Assembly (NCBI GenBank): GCA_020747065.1 | Contig: JAGMVK010000021.1 | Span: forward strand, 868,001 to 932,000 | From: Cadophora sp. MPI-SDFR-AT-0126 | Taxonomy: Eukaryota > Ascomycota > Leotiomycetes > Helotiales > Ploettnerulaceae | Length of the DNA stretch: 64,000 bases | Reading direction: 5' to 3' | Shown here: piece by piece, positions 1 to 12,749 of the stretch | Numbering within the stretch: position 1 is the first letter of the stretch | How the letters are laid out: the number at the start of each line of letters is the position of its first letter | Translations under genes and position numbers: made by a program | Notes under the pieces: generated by a model | Database searches by the model: none | What the model was told of the DNA's origin: nothing | What the model saw: the letters and a program-made list of their open reading frames with translations, nothing else

Positions 1-629
1 TCTCGTGGGCGAAATATTGTTGGTCCGCGTAAGTGCATCCCCAGCTCTAGTTTTCGGAAATGCAAATAAGATGTCTGCAAACTCGCTTGACATGGTGCCA
101 GTGACTCTCTGCTCCATTATGCAACTCCACTCTCAGTCCTCGGATGATTCTATTGGTGAATAGAGTTCCAGAACTTTCAACATGAGCTCGGTCAAGTTTA
201 CCTTTTCAAAAAGCTAGACAATCAGACTGTAAGTAGGATTTGATTATCGGAGAAGTAATTCCTCGCCCGTACAATGCCAACCCAGCATGCCATGGGATTA
301 TCTGGTATGATAAGCTGACGAAAGGTTCATTGGCTTGCAGAAAAAAAAATCTATGAATGGTCATTCACCTCGGAAAATTCTAGAAATTCACTGGGTGAAG
401 TGTACCTCCGCTTTTGATTCTTGCACGTAGCCAAGACTGAAGAGAATACGTGCTGCGGTTGCTGCTCAGGTTTCATAAAGTTGAGCGAGCGTTCACCCCG
501 CATTTCACGCTCGCTTAAGAGAAATCTAAACAACGCTAACGATAGCCGCTATCCCGACTGTTTTCTTTCCATCACAACAAGGTCGCTGATTCAACACAAA
601 GCAGCGATTGACCAACATCAACAGCAGAC
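1..629. other. Intergenic, no gene seen
   Basis: Short reading frames here overlap each other on both strands and show no recognisable domain. The right end is the probable promoter and 5' leader of the gene starting at 630. Confidence 0.5.
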
Positions 630-1616
630 ATGGGTCTTCCATTGTTCAAGACTCCAACGATGGTTGAGCCCTCCGCAACCGAGTAAGTTACTTCTTAATT
701 GCCTGGTTCCTGATGGCCTGATGTTGAGCCCTACTGATGGCGCTGGAGGAACGTTGCCGCTCTCCCAAGTGGCGTTTTAGATGCACCAGTAGACTGGCCA
801 GACTTAGAAAGCGATGTTTCACCCCCCTATACTCCTCGTGTAGAGCAGAACATACCTCGAGTCCGCAGTTGGAGCCTGTTGCAAACGAATGCAGTCAGCT
901 CAGAGTCTGCTGTTCGGTTTCAAGCTACACAAAACCGTCGAGAAGCTTCTCAAACCCAGAATGGTTGGCGCCCTCTCGATTCACGACGGAGGACTGCGCT
1001 ATCGGGTACTGAATACGTCGAGGGGAGACTTAGAGATGCCGTTGGAATGGAAATCAATCGCCTTTCCGAAGGTTTACACGCACATGCCAGGAACATTCCC
1101 GAAGGACAAGACAGGCAAGCAATGGAAAATGCTGAGATTATGATTGAGAACGTTCGTCGAGACTTGAGACGTATGGTTGATGCGCGAATGGGAGCGATGA
1201 TTAGACCAACTTGGGCTACCGATACAAGCCCTCCATCATTGGCGCAGGCCAGATCTCTCGGTCCATTTGTTCCTGTACCACTGGTTCTCTCGGTGGACTC
1301 AGTCCCTGGTAGTAGACCTGGGACGCCAACAACTGCTGATTATGCTCGTCGTGGCTCCCTTGGTGTTCTTCGTCGTAAGTATGGCCGAAAATCTCTAGTG
1401 GTTCTGAACAACGCTGACCTTACTTCTTTAGCTTCACCAGCCTCAACCGCGCAACTCGTGCCCCACAGCGAAACACTATCACCACCAAGATCGCCCGAGC
1501 CCATTACAATACCACAGTATGTTGTTCGTGCAATCACACCACCGATTCGAAGTGCAGCTCCGAGCCCACCTGCCATTGTTGGACATGTTCGGGGCCGACA
1601 CAGTCCAACCTCATAG
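630..1616 (+). CDS. Hypothetical low-complexity protein, three exons
   Basis: I do not recognise this protein. Proposed exons are 630-682, 770-1374 and 1432-1616, giving about 280 residues. Intron 1 (683-769) starts GTAAG and ends CCCAAG; joining it puts a Pro/Asp-rich stretch (DWPDLESDVSPPYTPR) in frame with the downstream reading frame, which otherwise has no ATG. Intron 2 (1375-1431) is 57 nt, GTAAGT to TTTAG, and stays in frame if unspliced. The middle of the protein is charged and probably helical (around VEGRLRDAVGMEINRL); the C-terminal third is rich in Ser, Pro and Thr and looks disordered. The next gene downstream has similar composition, with SRPGT/TPGTP-like stretches, so the two may be related, but I could not align them. 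The exon model is inferred from splice signals only. Confidence 0.5.
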
Positions 1617-2365
1617 ATCTACATCGACCATTTCAACATGCATGAGATATGTGAGGTTCGTTCATGGAAATATTGGGATTTGGATGGTGGAAGGTCGCTT
1701 AGGAGTCTTGGTTGTCAATAGGGGACAGTGTTGGCATACTCTTACGTATGAGTACAGAGACTTGGACTAGACTTGATGCAGAAGATCGAGAGCCTATGCT
1801 TGGATTGGACTGCGGTTAAATGATCTGTAACGCTGTAAGAATAGCTTGGGAAGTGTGCGACGGAGATCTCTCAATGTTGTTATCGATGTTGGTCAAACGC
1901 GGAAGTCAACAGATCGTGGGCCAACAATCTCAGCCTGCGGTTGTATACGTGAAATGATAGAAGTTTTAGATTAAACTAATCTCCATTCAATGCAACGAAC
2001 CTTTGCTACGATTCAGCAATTCTTTATTCCATATCTATGGTGACGAAGCGTGAAGCGACAGTGGCCTCCAACAAACGTAAGTAACGCTAGACTTCCATGC
2101 TTACAACCTGCAAAGAAATGCAATGGGAGCAGACTAATCTAAATTGAGATCCAACTACCTAATCTGTGGACTTGTGGCCAAAAAATGATATCATTGAGGC
2201 CGATTTGGTGTCCCATGATTGTTGACCGGTTCGCTAACCTCAAACTAGTCAACAAACCCTTGCAACACAACATCTCCGATCTATTTTCCTCCTTCACCTC
2301 AGAACTTTCAACACCACCTTCGATCCCTCAACATTGCACCATATACTAATCGCATACCCATCAAC
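1617..2365. other. Intergenic, no gene seen
   Basis: About 750 bp between two same-strand genes. The last 100 bp are rich in CAAC/CACC and lack ATG until the start at 2366, as expected of a fungal 5' leader. No repeat or RNA gene recognised. Confidence 0.5.
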
Positions 2366-4308
2366 ATGTCAGATCCACCCCAACGTCAACAGCCACCTAT
2401 CGATCCCGGGCGCCTGAGTGACATCCGGTTCCATAGTTATGAAGTCCCCGATCCCAGCCCTATCGCTGGTCGCGGTACCGTAAGGGAGGAGATCGAGGTT
2501 CATGTCCATCCAGGAGCAACCAATTTCCAACTTGCCAATATGCGAGCCACGGACTACAGAAGTTCACGCCCTCCAACTCGTCGCACGCCAGAAGTCACGC
2601 CAGGCACTCCACAACTAGAGCTGGATAGGCAAGTTGGAATTATGAGCAGAATTCGAGCTCGTAGAGAAAGAAGCAGTGGTGTTCTCGTAAACTCCAACTC
2701 GGGAGCAATATATCGACGTCTCATGCCTGACAGCTACCCACCATCTGATAATGCGACCAGCACCTCCGATCAGAACGTGCCAGACAATACACCAATAGCT
2801 GCGGGTAGTCCAGCGCATATGCGGTTTCTCGAGAGATTTGCAGCCGCCGGACTGCCCACACCATCATCGGACGCACGCCCTCGTATTGAACGACCAGCAA
2901 CTCCCAGACCAGCAGAGTCATTCTCTCCCACGAACAACCTCCAACAAGTTAACGAGTTCCTTCGATCACGAAGTCTGGCTGGTCTATACATCGGAGATGG
3001 TTTCCTTCGTGCCTTTGCTGGAGTGGATAATCCTTCAGGATCACCACAAATTACCTCTGCACAACTTGTAGGAACAGCGCCACGAGTGGAGGCATCTTCA
3101 GATAATCCTTTGAGAGAACAATTCACAGGTCTCCCGGCAGGAGGATCTGAGCCCACGCGTGCAATTCTGGGAAACGAGGACGACTACTCCTTCAGCAGTA
3201 GACCAAACGATGTTCCTGAACACCCTTCTACCAATGCCAGTCATGGAAGTATGCCTGATGTTGATGCTTGGTATGGTCGAGGGCGACTCATGCGACAGAG
3301 GAACCCAAACAGCCTTGAAGATGTACGAAGCCAGCTTGGCATGCTCGAAAACAACCGTCAAAACTTCCAACAGCCCGGTGAAAATACTCCATTTCTGTCC
3401 ACATCTGTTTCGCCAGCAGCAGCGCAAGCAGAAAGAGAGCGGAACACCCAAGATGTTAGAGAAGAAGACGTGTCACCCAACTTCATCCCTGCTGCACTGA
3501 GTGATGGCCAAACTTTGGAGTTGAGAGATGTCTTCCCTCCAGACGTGCTTGCTCTAATCGCTGCAGATCCGAACATCGAAAGTCGTTCACTGGAAGTTGA
3601 CATCGGCTGGATCGGGGGGTACACCGATGCTGCTATTCCACACCTTAGCGAGTACAGACGCGATCTTCTACCGGATGGAACTGTTGATATTCACCAACCT
3701 CCTGTCATTACCGAGGCTGCTGCCAGGAGAAGAGCTGAAAATGATGAGCGTGTGAGAATTGCTGGAGCTGCGCAAGCGGAGGATCATCGAGTTACCCCAG
3801 GTACTGACTTAGCTGCTCGACTCGCCCTTCCAGCAGACGTCGAAATGCCTTCATCTTCCCCAGTCTCTCCAGCATCTATCTCATCCTCACCTTCAGCCCC
3901 CGAGACTAACGTTGCGACATACCTTTTCCCTCCCTCACAAGTTACTCCTCCTAGAGTGCTCCAACCAATACTCAATCCTCCCAACGTTTCTGCAACTCCC
4001 GGTATGTTTCCCCTGCCCTCTCTCACTCAGACATACCTCGCTCCAATCTACACATCTTGAGAGCCTAAAATTCAATACTGACATTTAATCCAGCAGTCAA
4101 CGAGAGATACAACCAAGAGCTCCGGGACGCGCTCTGGGCCGAAGAATCCGATTACGAAAATCCCGACTATTCAGATAGGCTTAGCTCGATCTCAGATATC
4201 TCATTCTCAGGAGTTGCGAGCGATTACATTGATGGTACCATGGATGTTCCGAGAGGTCGAATGGGTTGCTCATGTCCGGAGTGTAATGGGAGATTCTCTT
4301 TTCTGTGA
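2366..4308 (+). CDS. Hypothetical disordered protein with C-terminal Cys cluster
   Basis: Two exons: 2366-4001 and 4094-4308, 616 residues. The first exon alone could read to a stop at 4060, but a GTATGT donor at 4002 joined to an acceptor at 4093 gives an acidic 71-residue C-terminus ending in a small Cys cluster (GCSCPECNGRFSFL). That tail reads open to TGA at 4306-4308, which supports the splice. Most of the protein is rich in Pro, Ser, Arg, Asn and Asp with repeated TP and SP pairs, so it is probably largely disordered. No signal peptide or membrane segment is seen. The acceptor is a CAGCAG tandem, so two isoforms differing by one residue are possible. Function unknown; the CSCPEC motif could bind a metal, but that is a guess. 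Confidence 0.7.
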
Positions 4309-7300
4309 GGTACTGGATGGTGATGCGGGGTTCGTTCTGGTCTTTCAGCCTTCAGCAAACTTGTTTGGTCCACAGCTCACAGACCGTGAGCCGTTGGTGG
4401 GACGAAAATCATGAGAAATGATACAAGGCGGCGGGGACGGAGCTTCCACTAGTTCTTCTTTCTTCTCGAAAGAAAGTACTGATGCTTGGAAGGACATTTT
4501 GGTAGCTCTAGAGTACAAAACGTACTGAGGAGGGACGAGGTTCTGCTTCAGGACTGCAGACAAGATTCGGCTCTTTTTTCAATTGAGGTATACTTAGGGA
4601 GAATTGATACCTCGTTTCGAAGGAAATTTATTCATTCTACAGTCCCCAAGCCCTTCTTAACATAGGGAATCACTTGAAATCTAAGTGTGAGTTTCCTGAG
4701 TAGCGCCTTAGTGTCTGCGGAAATTTTGTTATGGAAGGATGGAAAGGATCACCTCCGTTTCGTGCACCGAGATCATTGGCCACACGGCGCGGCCCTTACA
4801 AGTTCAAATTTTGGCCATCTTTAAAGTTTCGAGGCCTTACAGGGAAAGTGTTAATGTCAAATGAATCCTCAGCGCAGCCTCAAATCAAATCAGTGAGACT
4901 TCACAAAAAATCAGACAGACGGGGCGGGATTTCTCTGTAGGCCAAATACCGTACTTCCCAACTTTATTTGGTGAATTGATAGTGAACCATTCCGCACCAG
5001 TCGGCCTACCATGATGTCTATTCTCCTCGTCTCATGAAGTTTGTTGCACATCTTATGGTGCACCGGAATCCCGAAGCCACTCTTCGGTGTCAATTGAAAC
5101 CCCGAAACCCATGTAGACACATCCATGTTAGCTCGAGTTCGTAAAACAGCCCCAATTGAGTTTGCATTCCTCCGGGCTGATTTATAACTGAACGGTGTTT
5201 CGGTCAACCAAACTCACGGTTCAAAGCATCTCACTATCTTTTTAAAGGCTAATGATTGGCATAGCACGTTTTGTTGCATTTCGCAGTCGTATCTCCGTAC
5301 AGCCCGACGCTCTCGCATTGTTGATCCGCGGACTTTGCTTCCATCCCCGCGATATCCGGTTGGCGAGAAGCGCGAGGCGACAAGGCGGGTGAGATCTTGT
5401 ATTAGATCGGGGATCTCTTGTCAACTTCTCGGTTTTATGAAATCCATGGAGTATAGTGTGCAAGTTGAGACTTTGCCGTGTCATAAAAGATGCACGCAAG
5501 GCTTTAGATATTTTGTTAATCAGTGATATTTGTAGCAGATTTTTCCGTAAAGCGATACTGTGTCAACCCAATACTCGCGTTTACGAAAAGCTTACCACTC
5601 AACAACTTGATCTTCAACCATTCTTACTTTGCCATTACCAATAACCTACCAATCTTGGGTTGAATTCTTTTGTTGCACTTCGCACCCATAACTCCGTTCC
5701 GCGGCCCTTTCCTGCATCATTTGCAATAACCCAGATGTCCATCTCTGGAATCCCGCGGTATCCGAGATCCCACACGATCCGTACCCTCGGGTCTTTCAGC
5801 CACCACCACGACGGTTCGCCGATTGACCAATCTCCGAGATTTCTTTACTAATCCTCTCTCGAAGCCGATTCAGATAATTATTTTGTTGCACATCTACTGT
5901 AAACCCCGTCGCCGACGGTGTCCGATGGGCGGAAATGGGAGCCGATAGGTGGGACTTAAAGCCGAAGTTTTTTGGTTGAAGGCGAGAAGCGAGCGAGTCG
6001 GCGTTAAGGTTCATACTGTATTTGCACGGAGCGGGGCGGACACGGAGCAGACGGCGCGACGTGAAGTGAGATGAGATGAGTGTGACGGGATTTGGGGACG
6101 AGGCAGGTACGCTGCATTGAGTTTGAGTCTGAGTTCGCGAGGTTAAGTGGATGATGTGAGATGTGAAGTTGAGATCAGCTCGGAGTACGTCCGCGGTGGA
6201 ACTAGAGTTGTTACTTGTGTGGAACAAGAATCCGAGGAGGGACGGGAAGCCAGCGAAAGACGCCGAAATACGTAAATTTCTATCTATCAGAAAGTCCGCG
6301 AGAATTAGTTTGGAACGTGACCTTTCTTAAATGGTCCAATGAAATATTTGATGGAATCCAAATCAAAGTAAAAACTTGTTTATCCCGTAGCCAGGGACCT
6401 TTGTACGCTTTGTGCCCCTTGAGTTGAGAGTATTTTGTAGATCAGACATTTACTGGCAAGCAAATGGCTGAGACGTTGAAAGGAAGATACCAATTTTCAA
6501 AACTGGGGGGATGGCTTCCTTATCGAGAGCATCCATGTACCCCACCACAAGCTTGGGTGCGGATAAAATAAACACCCGTAACCGAGCTTTATCGGCCGTG
6601 ACAACAACATTCCACCGTCCCGACGGATCTGTTGATATCCGCAGAAGTTTAAATCATAAATTATTGATTATTGGAAGAAGAGATTCCTGATATACCGTAG
6701 ATTTGATAACATGATGTCAAATAACCTTTGATCCTCCGCGTCGGCGGAGGTAATGACAATTGCAATGTATAAGAAGAGGACGGGGACGGGGAAGCTGAGG
6801 CCGTCTGCTGGATTCTTTTCACCGTTTCGAGTTGACGATCTCCGAAGCAGTGCAGAGTCAGTCGAGCAACCTCGCGTCCAGTTGGATTCAGTCAAGACAT
6901 GGTCTGTTGGTAGAGGGCACCAAAATCATATGCAGAAGTATTGATCCACATCCTGATAGGAACCTAACCAAGGGGATTGGTCAAGGTCAAATGCTATCGA
7001 ATGCCCAAGACGATGGAGTTTACCACCTTCCTCTTTCGAGGAGTACCAACATGTCACCAACATGTCTTTTCAAGAAGTCGCAAATCGAGACCCTCCGAAT
7101 CCGACTTTGAAGTCGGATTCATGATGCCGACGGCAAGATAATCACCATCTCGCCGCTCGACGATTGCAATGGCTGGTTTCTTGGAATGAGGGATCACACC
7201 AAACTTGAAAGTGTAGGCTTTAGAGGAACACTACAGCACCGACGGCCAAGAAGAAGGAAAGTGGAACGATGGTCCCGAACAAGCTGAGCTTGGGAGACAC

Positions 7301-8661
7301 ATCTTGCCTGGTCACTTCGTCTCATGTGAAATGCCTTCTTAACGCGATATAGGATCTCCAAAATATTTATGACGAAGCTTATCTATAAAGAGGAAGAAAT
7401 CTTTAAGTCCCAAAATCGAAGACTTGAAGCCTAACGATAAGAACGCAACAAGAACGTCGTAAGGCTGTAGTCAATACCACGACCAGCTTGCACTGCGAAA
7501 TATCAAAATCTCGGTTCTAGATCAACGACTCCCACGAGGTCCGTCAAAATCGCGGGGACCAGCCTCTATGACGGAGAATTCCCTCTCTCTTGACACCCGT
7601 CGATCTTATGCAACCTTCTTGATTCGTATCCCACAATCAAGAAGTTCGGAGTCCGAAACGCACTCGCTGATTGGACAGTTGGCGGTTTCGGGGCTTTGGC
7701 ACGCCGCTCGGAAACCGAGCGAAAAATGCGAAGTGCAACAAAGTTCTGATGCTTTTTTTTTGGAATGATAACCGAAGGGCTAGTGATTGGAGAGTACTGT
7801 CAGGGGGGAGACGGGTTTTGTTAGTGATTAGTGAAGTGTGGTGGGTTGGGTTGGCTATGTTGTACGAGGGCGGGTGGCCGCCGTAGAGGCCGGTGGGGAT
7901 GGCGGGGTAATACCGAAGTGGGGATACGAGGAGAGTGGTGATACTCGAGTAGTTAGGATTGCTGGAATTTGAAGCTCCATGGCCCAGAATTGATGAAGCT
8001 TGCTTAAGTAAAAGTTTTCAATACATAGAACTGTACTTGGATTATATGCGGATTATATGCATACAGCAATAGCATTTCATGACTGTTCAAGTAAGCAATT
8101 AGCTCGCCAGATACTTTCAATTTCTGCTCCATTCAGCATTCTGAAGCTTTACCCCTCGTCAAACGTGAACATCACCAGCCAAACAACAAACTCAGCCCAG
8201 CCGGATCTCGGAGGCCGCTCACTCCCGAGCACGGATACCACGGCATCGATGGGGACCGGGACGAGGCGCAACTTATAACTAAGTTATTCCCGTTCAATCT
8301 TTGGGATACATTGGGTTGATTGAAGAGGAGGCATCGGCGACGAGGAACAGATCTGATTGGCTGGTTATGGGTGGGACGGGTTGTTAGTGGGGTCTACAGG
8401 TACGAGTCTGTATTCGCCGAGATGGAAAGGACGGATGTTCGGATTTTGGAGTGCCGTTGGACTTTGCGACGTGCAACAAATGGTTTGAATGGAAATAGTG
8501 ATAAATAGTCAGGTGAAGTATCATTTGTTTGTTGGTCTATTGCGAAACTCTCTTGATGAATAAAGATGAGGAAGTCGTTGGAAAAGGTTCTCTGTGCTAA
8601 GATTTACATGGTTGACTTGGCTGGCGAAAGACGTTCTGTTCCACCAGGAACACTCACTCTT
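4309..8661. other. Gene-poor 4.3 kb stretch
   Basis: No reading frame here has a recognisable domain or splice-joined extension, and the candidates are short and overlap on both strands. Base composition is like the genic flanks, not like the RIP block further right. The notable content is four copies of a 16-bp motif, two forward and two inverted (listed separately), which suggests decayed transposon ends. The last few hundred bases are the 3' side of the methyltransferase gene. Confidence 0.45.
5270..8480. repeat. Dispersed 16-bp motif, two direct and two inverted copies
   Basis: The motif TTTGTTGCACTTCGCA occurs at 5669-5684 and, as its exact reverse complement, at 7727-7742. Single-mismatch copies lie at 5270-5285 (forward) and 8465-8480 (reverse). 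A weaker forward copy starts at 5882 (TTTGTTGCACATC). The arrangement forward-forward then reverse-reverse resembles terminal or subterminal repeats of a decayed DNA transposon, but no transposase relic or target duplication was found. Alternatively they are protein-binding sites. Confidence 0.45.
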
Positions 8662-10397
8662 TTAAGCCTTCCTCTCAGCAAGAGCTCCTTGAATAGCAAA
8701 TTGCGTCGGAATTCCGGCCGTCCTTTGCGTCGAGTTCAGATTCTTCACCAGCGTCATCTGGTAACAGGTCGCACTTCCTTGTCTTGATGCAATAACTCCA
8801 GCAGCGAGGAAGTAATTCCAGATCTGTTGTACTCGATCAGTCAGTCGCAATATCTATTTCATAATCAAGAAAAAAAAGATATTGTGAACTCACCCTGAAC
8901 CACCTGGCCCCATATGTCGCCTCAACCTTCTCCTTATTCCCAAGCCAATTTCTATACCACCTCCACAATGTAGCAGAGTAATGAACGCCGATCGTATCAA
9001 TACTTTTGACCTCAAACCCCGCACTCTCGATCCGATCGACATAGAACCCCAATGGCGTCGATGCATCCGCTCCCGGAAACACATACTTACTCATCAGTGT
9101 GAGACCCCACACTAGATCCTCGTACTGCCATGACTTCCTCAACCCAGACAGCTGGAACACAAACACACCATCGTCGTCGAGAAGATCGTACACCTGCTTG
9201 CAGAACGCCCCGAAATTCCTCACCCCGACATGTTCAGCCATCTCCAAACTTACAATCTTGCCATACTTCTGCTTCGGCATATCCCTATAATCACAACACA
9301 GAATCCTACTCTGACTCTCCGCAATCCCATCAGCCGCCAACCCTCTATTCCCCCACTTGGTCTGGTTTCTCCCCAGGGTAACACCAGTGACATCTGCACC
9401 ATACTTCACACTTGCGAACCGAGCCAGTGTGCCCCATCCACACCCGATGTCGAGGAGTGTCTCGCCGGACTTGAGTCCGAGTTTCTTGCAGACTATTTCC
9501 ATCTTGTTATCTTGGAGTTCTTCGAGAGTCTCTTCGCGGCTGAGATCTGAGATCATTCCGCTTGTGTAAACCATTCGTTGGCCGAGGAACGAGGCGTAGA
9601 AATCGTCACCGCGGTCGTAGTGTCCGCGGACTTGTTCTTCGTCTGTTCAACACAGTTCAAGGATTAGTACAAGTTCTTTCCGTTGTCTATTTCAGGAAGG
9701 GAGAAGAGGGTAGCAGAAGTCGAGGGAAGGAGACTTACCTTGAGATCTCGTGTGAAGTATCATCTCAGGTACAAAGCTCAACAAGAAATACTTGAAGAAC
9801 CCAAACGTCAACCTGAAATCCGCCCAGTCATGTCTCCACTCCAACACCTCCAACACATCACCATCGAACTCCACGGCCCCATCAAAATACTTCTCTTGAA
9901 ACACCTGTATCGGTATCTTGTTCCTTCCCTTGTACTTTTCTTTATCTTTCTTGTTCTTAAAGGTAATGTAGCTTTCGATTGGGCGATTGGGGAGTTTGAC
10001 TTTGTTGTTTTTGCGTGGCGTGAGGATCGAAGAGAGGTACCAAAAGGTCGCGAGGAGGGGAAAGGTTATTATGAGGGAGATGACTGGGAAGAGGTGGATA
10101 ATGTTGAAGGCTCTATAGAGAAGGCAGGTAAGGAGAAGTGGAACGCTGAGGAGGAGGATGACAAGGTAGATGTTGGAGAAACCTTCACGACCTGGGCCGT
10201 CGGCCGGGAGGATTCCGGAATGGATTGAAGGGGACTATGGAAGGAAGAGGTAAGCTTGAGTCGAACACATTAACGTCGGATCTTACTTCTACGACATTGA
10301 CACCACAATTTTCCTTCAGAGCGAATGTCTTTGGAGCTTGGGATGGTGTGGTGATGAATTCGATATCACTTTCGGGTGGGCTTGGTTTGGAATTCAT
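8662..10397 (-). CDS. Sphingolipid C9-methyltransferase
   Basis: S-adenosylmethionine-dependent enzyme of the cyclopropane-fatty-acyl-phospholipid synthase superfamily. The fungal members methylate C9 of the sphingoid base of glucosylceramides in internal membranes. Four exons on the minus strand: 10397-10287, 10234-9739, 9642-8894, 8823-8662, giving 505 residues, close to the family's usual length. Two membrane segments lie at about 58-77 and 83-106. The SAM motif LLDIGCGWG lies at about 265-273, followed by family blocks (HYDRGDDFY, YTSGMISD, EMAEHVGVRNF). Introns have clean GT/AG ends, and the DEEQVRGHYDRG block is rebuilt exactly by the 9643-9738 splice. The start at 10397 is the first ATG that gives an acidic cytosolic N-terminus. 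Housekeeping-like and divergent from the Zn2Cys6 gene; I see no reason to include it in the biosynthetic cluster. Confidence 0.93.
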
Positions 10398-10937
10398 GGT
10401 GATGGTAATGGTATCTTTTCGCCTGGAGGAAAAGAAAGAGAGAAAGAACAAGGAGTTCCTGGGGCATGTATACGAATTCTCAATCCCATCATCAAAAGTT
10501 CTGTCTTCATCAAGATCGCTCACTCATCAGTCTCGGCAACCACACGCTAAATCGTTCTCAGCTAAGAAGTGCGATGAAAAGAACCCCGTCCGAGATCCAA
10601 GAACCCACAGACCGTGCTGACAAAGACTCTCTCTAGGAACGATCAAAGTAAAAATTGGTTCCTCGTCTTCATCCCTTGCCTGACGTGTTTTGGAAGACGG
10701 TTGATTGCTGTGCCATTTGGAGCTAAACCTTATTAGGATAAAAAGAGCGACGAGACAAGCGAGTTCCACCGTTTGAAAAGGGGGGGCGCTAGCGTGGGGT
10801 ATTTCCAACAACGACTGCCTTTCTCTTTCTCACTCCCCATCTGGGACTACAAGGTTCAATCATACCACAAGAGCCCTACATGTGCATCGAAAAATACAAG
10901 AAGTCCCAGCGATCTTCAAGTGTATCATTACCGCACA
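10398..10937. promoter_or_regulatory. Divergent promoter region, methyltransferase / Zn2Cys6 gene
   Basis: 540 bp separating two head-to-head genes. It contains pyrimidine-rich stretches on both sides and a G7 run near 10780. No cluster palindrome of the GTGGYRCCAC type is present here. Confidence 0.5.
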
Positions 10938-12749
10938 ATGTCGGAAGCTCGGCGTCACAAATCCCGGGCTGGATGCCAGCAATGTAAACGTCGGAGAGTG
11001 AGTTTATATCCCAGAGCCAAGCGAGCAAGCTGCAACTCTCCACTTGACTGCCATACTGATACTTACACAGCCTAGGTAAAATGCGACATGGGCATACCCG
11101 GCTGTAATCAATGCCGTCGTCAAAAACTCCAATGTCCAGGCTACCAAAAGCCACTGAGATGGATCAGCGATGAAGCTCCGCCTGCACGACCATCACAGAC
11201 GTCCAAGTCTACAACCACTTCCCGAACATCACGATCCTCCTCGGGAAGTGGCTCCTACATCTCAGGATCCTGCCTCGGCGAACCCTTCCACGACGACTCC
11301 ACCGCCCTGATCCACCACTACTTCACCCGCGTCTGCCGCATAGCAGGCTGTTTTGATTCCCCCTTCTCCCCCTTCCGCATCATCCCCCCTCTCATCCTCA
11401 GCACCTCCAAACCAATATTCCTCCTCCTGCAAGCTTCCTCCGCCGCGCAACTAAGCCGGCAGAACCCCGCCATGCGCGTCAAAGCCCTACGTCTCCAAAC
11501 CGAAGCATTCTCTGCTGTGCGTGATGAAATCGGGGCGTTGATGGTGCAGGATGGAGGATTCGGCGTTTCTGATGAGTTGATGCTGAGTTCGATTTTTGCA
11601 GGTCTGACGAGTGCGTGGTATGATGTTAATGATATTGGGTTGAGTCACGTGTTTGGAAGTCAGGTTTTGCTGTCGCTGTGGTTGATGGGGAGGATGGGGC
11701 AGAGGTTGAGTTATCAGCAGACATTTATCTTGGGGGCGTATGTGTACTGGTTCATGATTTCGTCGTTTGCGGCGGGTGATCCATGGCAGTCGTTTTGCTA
11801 TCAGGAGACGCTGCAAGGTACGCTTGCGAAATTAGATATGTGTTGTGATGTTGTGGATGATGAACATGTCCCGGAAGAGCAGAGGAAGGTGTATCCGCAT
11901 CCGCTTACGGGATTCTCGAATGCGGTCTGTTTGGCAGTTGGCAAGGTCGGATCGCTTTGTCGTCTCCACTACAACTCGAAAGGTGAGATGACAGAGTTTT
12001 TGGAGGAAAAAGCAAAGATTTGCGAAGAGGAATTGCTTGATTTGAAATGTTTCGATGGTGGAAACTTCCAAGATCCACAGGATCCAAAGACGACCGTCGA
12101 GGAGATTTTGAGTGTAAGGGAGGCGTACCGACTAGCGGGTTTACTACAACTCTACGACACGTTTCCGCATCTTTTGCATCTCTATACACAACCATCATAT
12201 TCACCTCAAGATTCAGCACCAGACCACGATTCCGATGATCAGCCGGTACCTAGAGAAGCGCATAGCCCACCTCAGCACAACTTTCTCCTCGCCCTTGCAA
12301 TTCACATTCTCCGCATACTCGCCACCATCCCACCCTCATCCGGCACACGCGTACTTCAGGGCCTACCCGCTCTCATCGCCGCAGCGTGGCTTGTGGATCC
12401 CCATCCTTCAACCACAGACATACTCACCCATCCACGTATCCCGCTTACGCCTCCGCCTTCTCAACCTCACATCCACTCCCTATCTTCACCTGGCTGTACC
12501 GAGCCTCCCGCCACCACCCTGGACGAAAGGACCTCATCTACTCCTAAGAACTACTGGCGCGAGCGCGTCCGCGACGGCCTACGCAAGCACGACGAGTACG
12601 TCGGTCTGCAGCAAGTCTCTAGAGTGTTGGATATTGTGGAGGAGGTGTGGAGACTGGATGATAGAAATGGAGGGGAAATGGAAGGAGGGAAAAAGTGTAA
12701 GTGGATGGTTGTTGTTGCGAGGAAGGGGTTGCAGACTTTGTATGGTTAG
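10938..12749 (+). CDS. Zn(II)2Cys6 transcription factor
   Basis: Fungal binuclear zinc cluster regulator, nuclear. Exons 10938-10997 and 11076-12749, 577 residues. Splicing the GTGAGT...CCTAG intron (10998-11075) joins the two halves of the DNA-binding domain: Cys at residues 13, 16, 23, 30, 33 and 40, spacing C-x2-C-x6-C-x6-C-x2-C-x6-C, with a basic KRRRVK loop. A Ser/Thr-rich linker follows, then a long helical region typical of the fungal-specific regulator domain (Fungal_trans_2-like). Target genes are unknown. It lies just left of the FAS/NRPS cluster, but its promoter lacks the cluster palindrome, so it may be unrelated to the cluster or may be its left boundary. Confidence 0.9.

Noticed and set aside
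8662..10397. Sphingolipid methyltransferase as a cluster member
   Set aside because: It is a conserved membrane-lipid enzyme, is separated from the cluster by the Zn2Cys6 gene, and has no palindrome site in its promoter.
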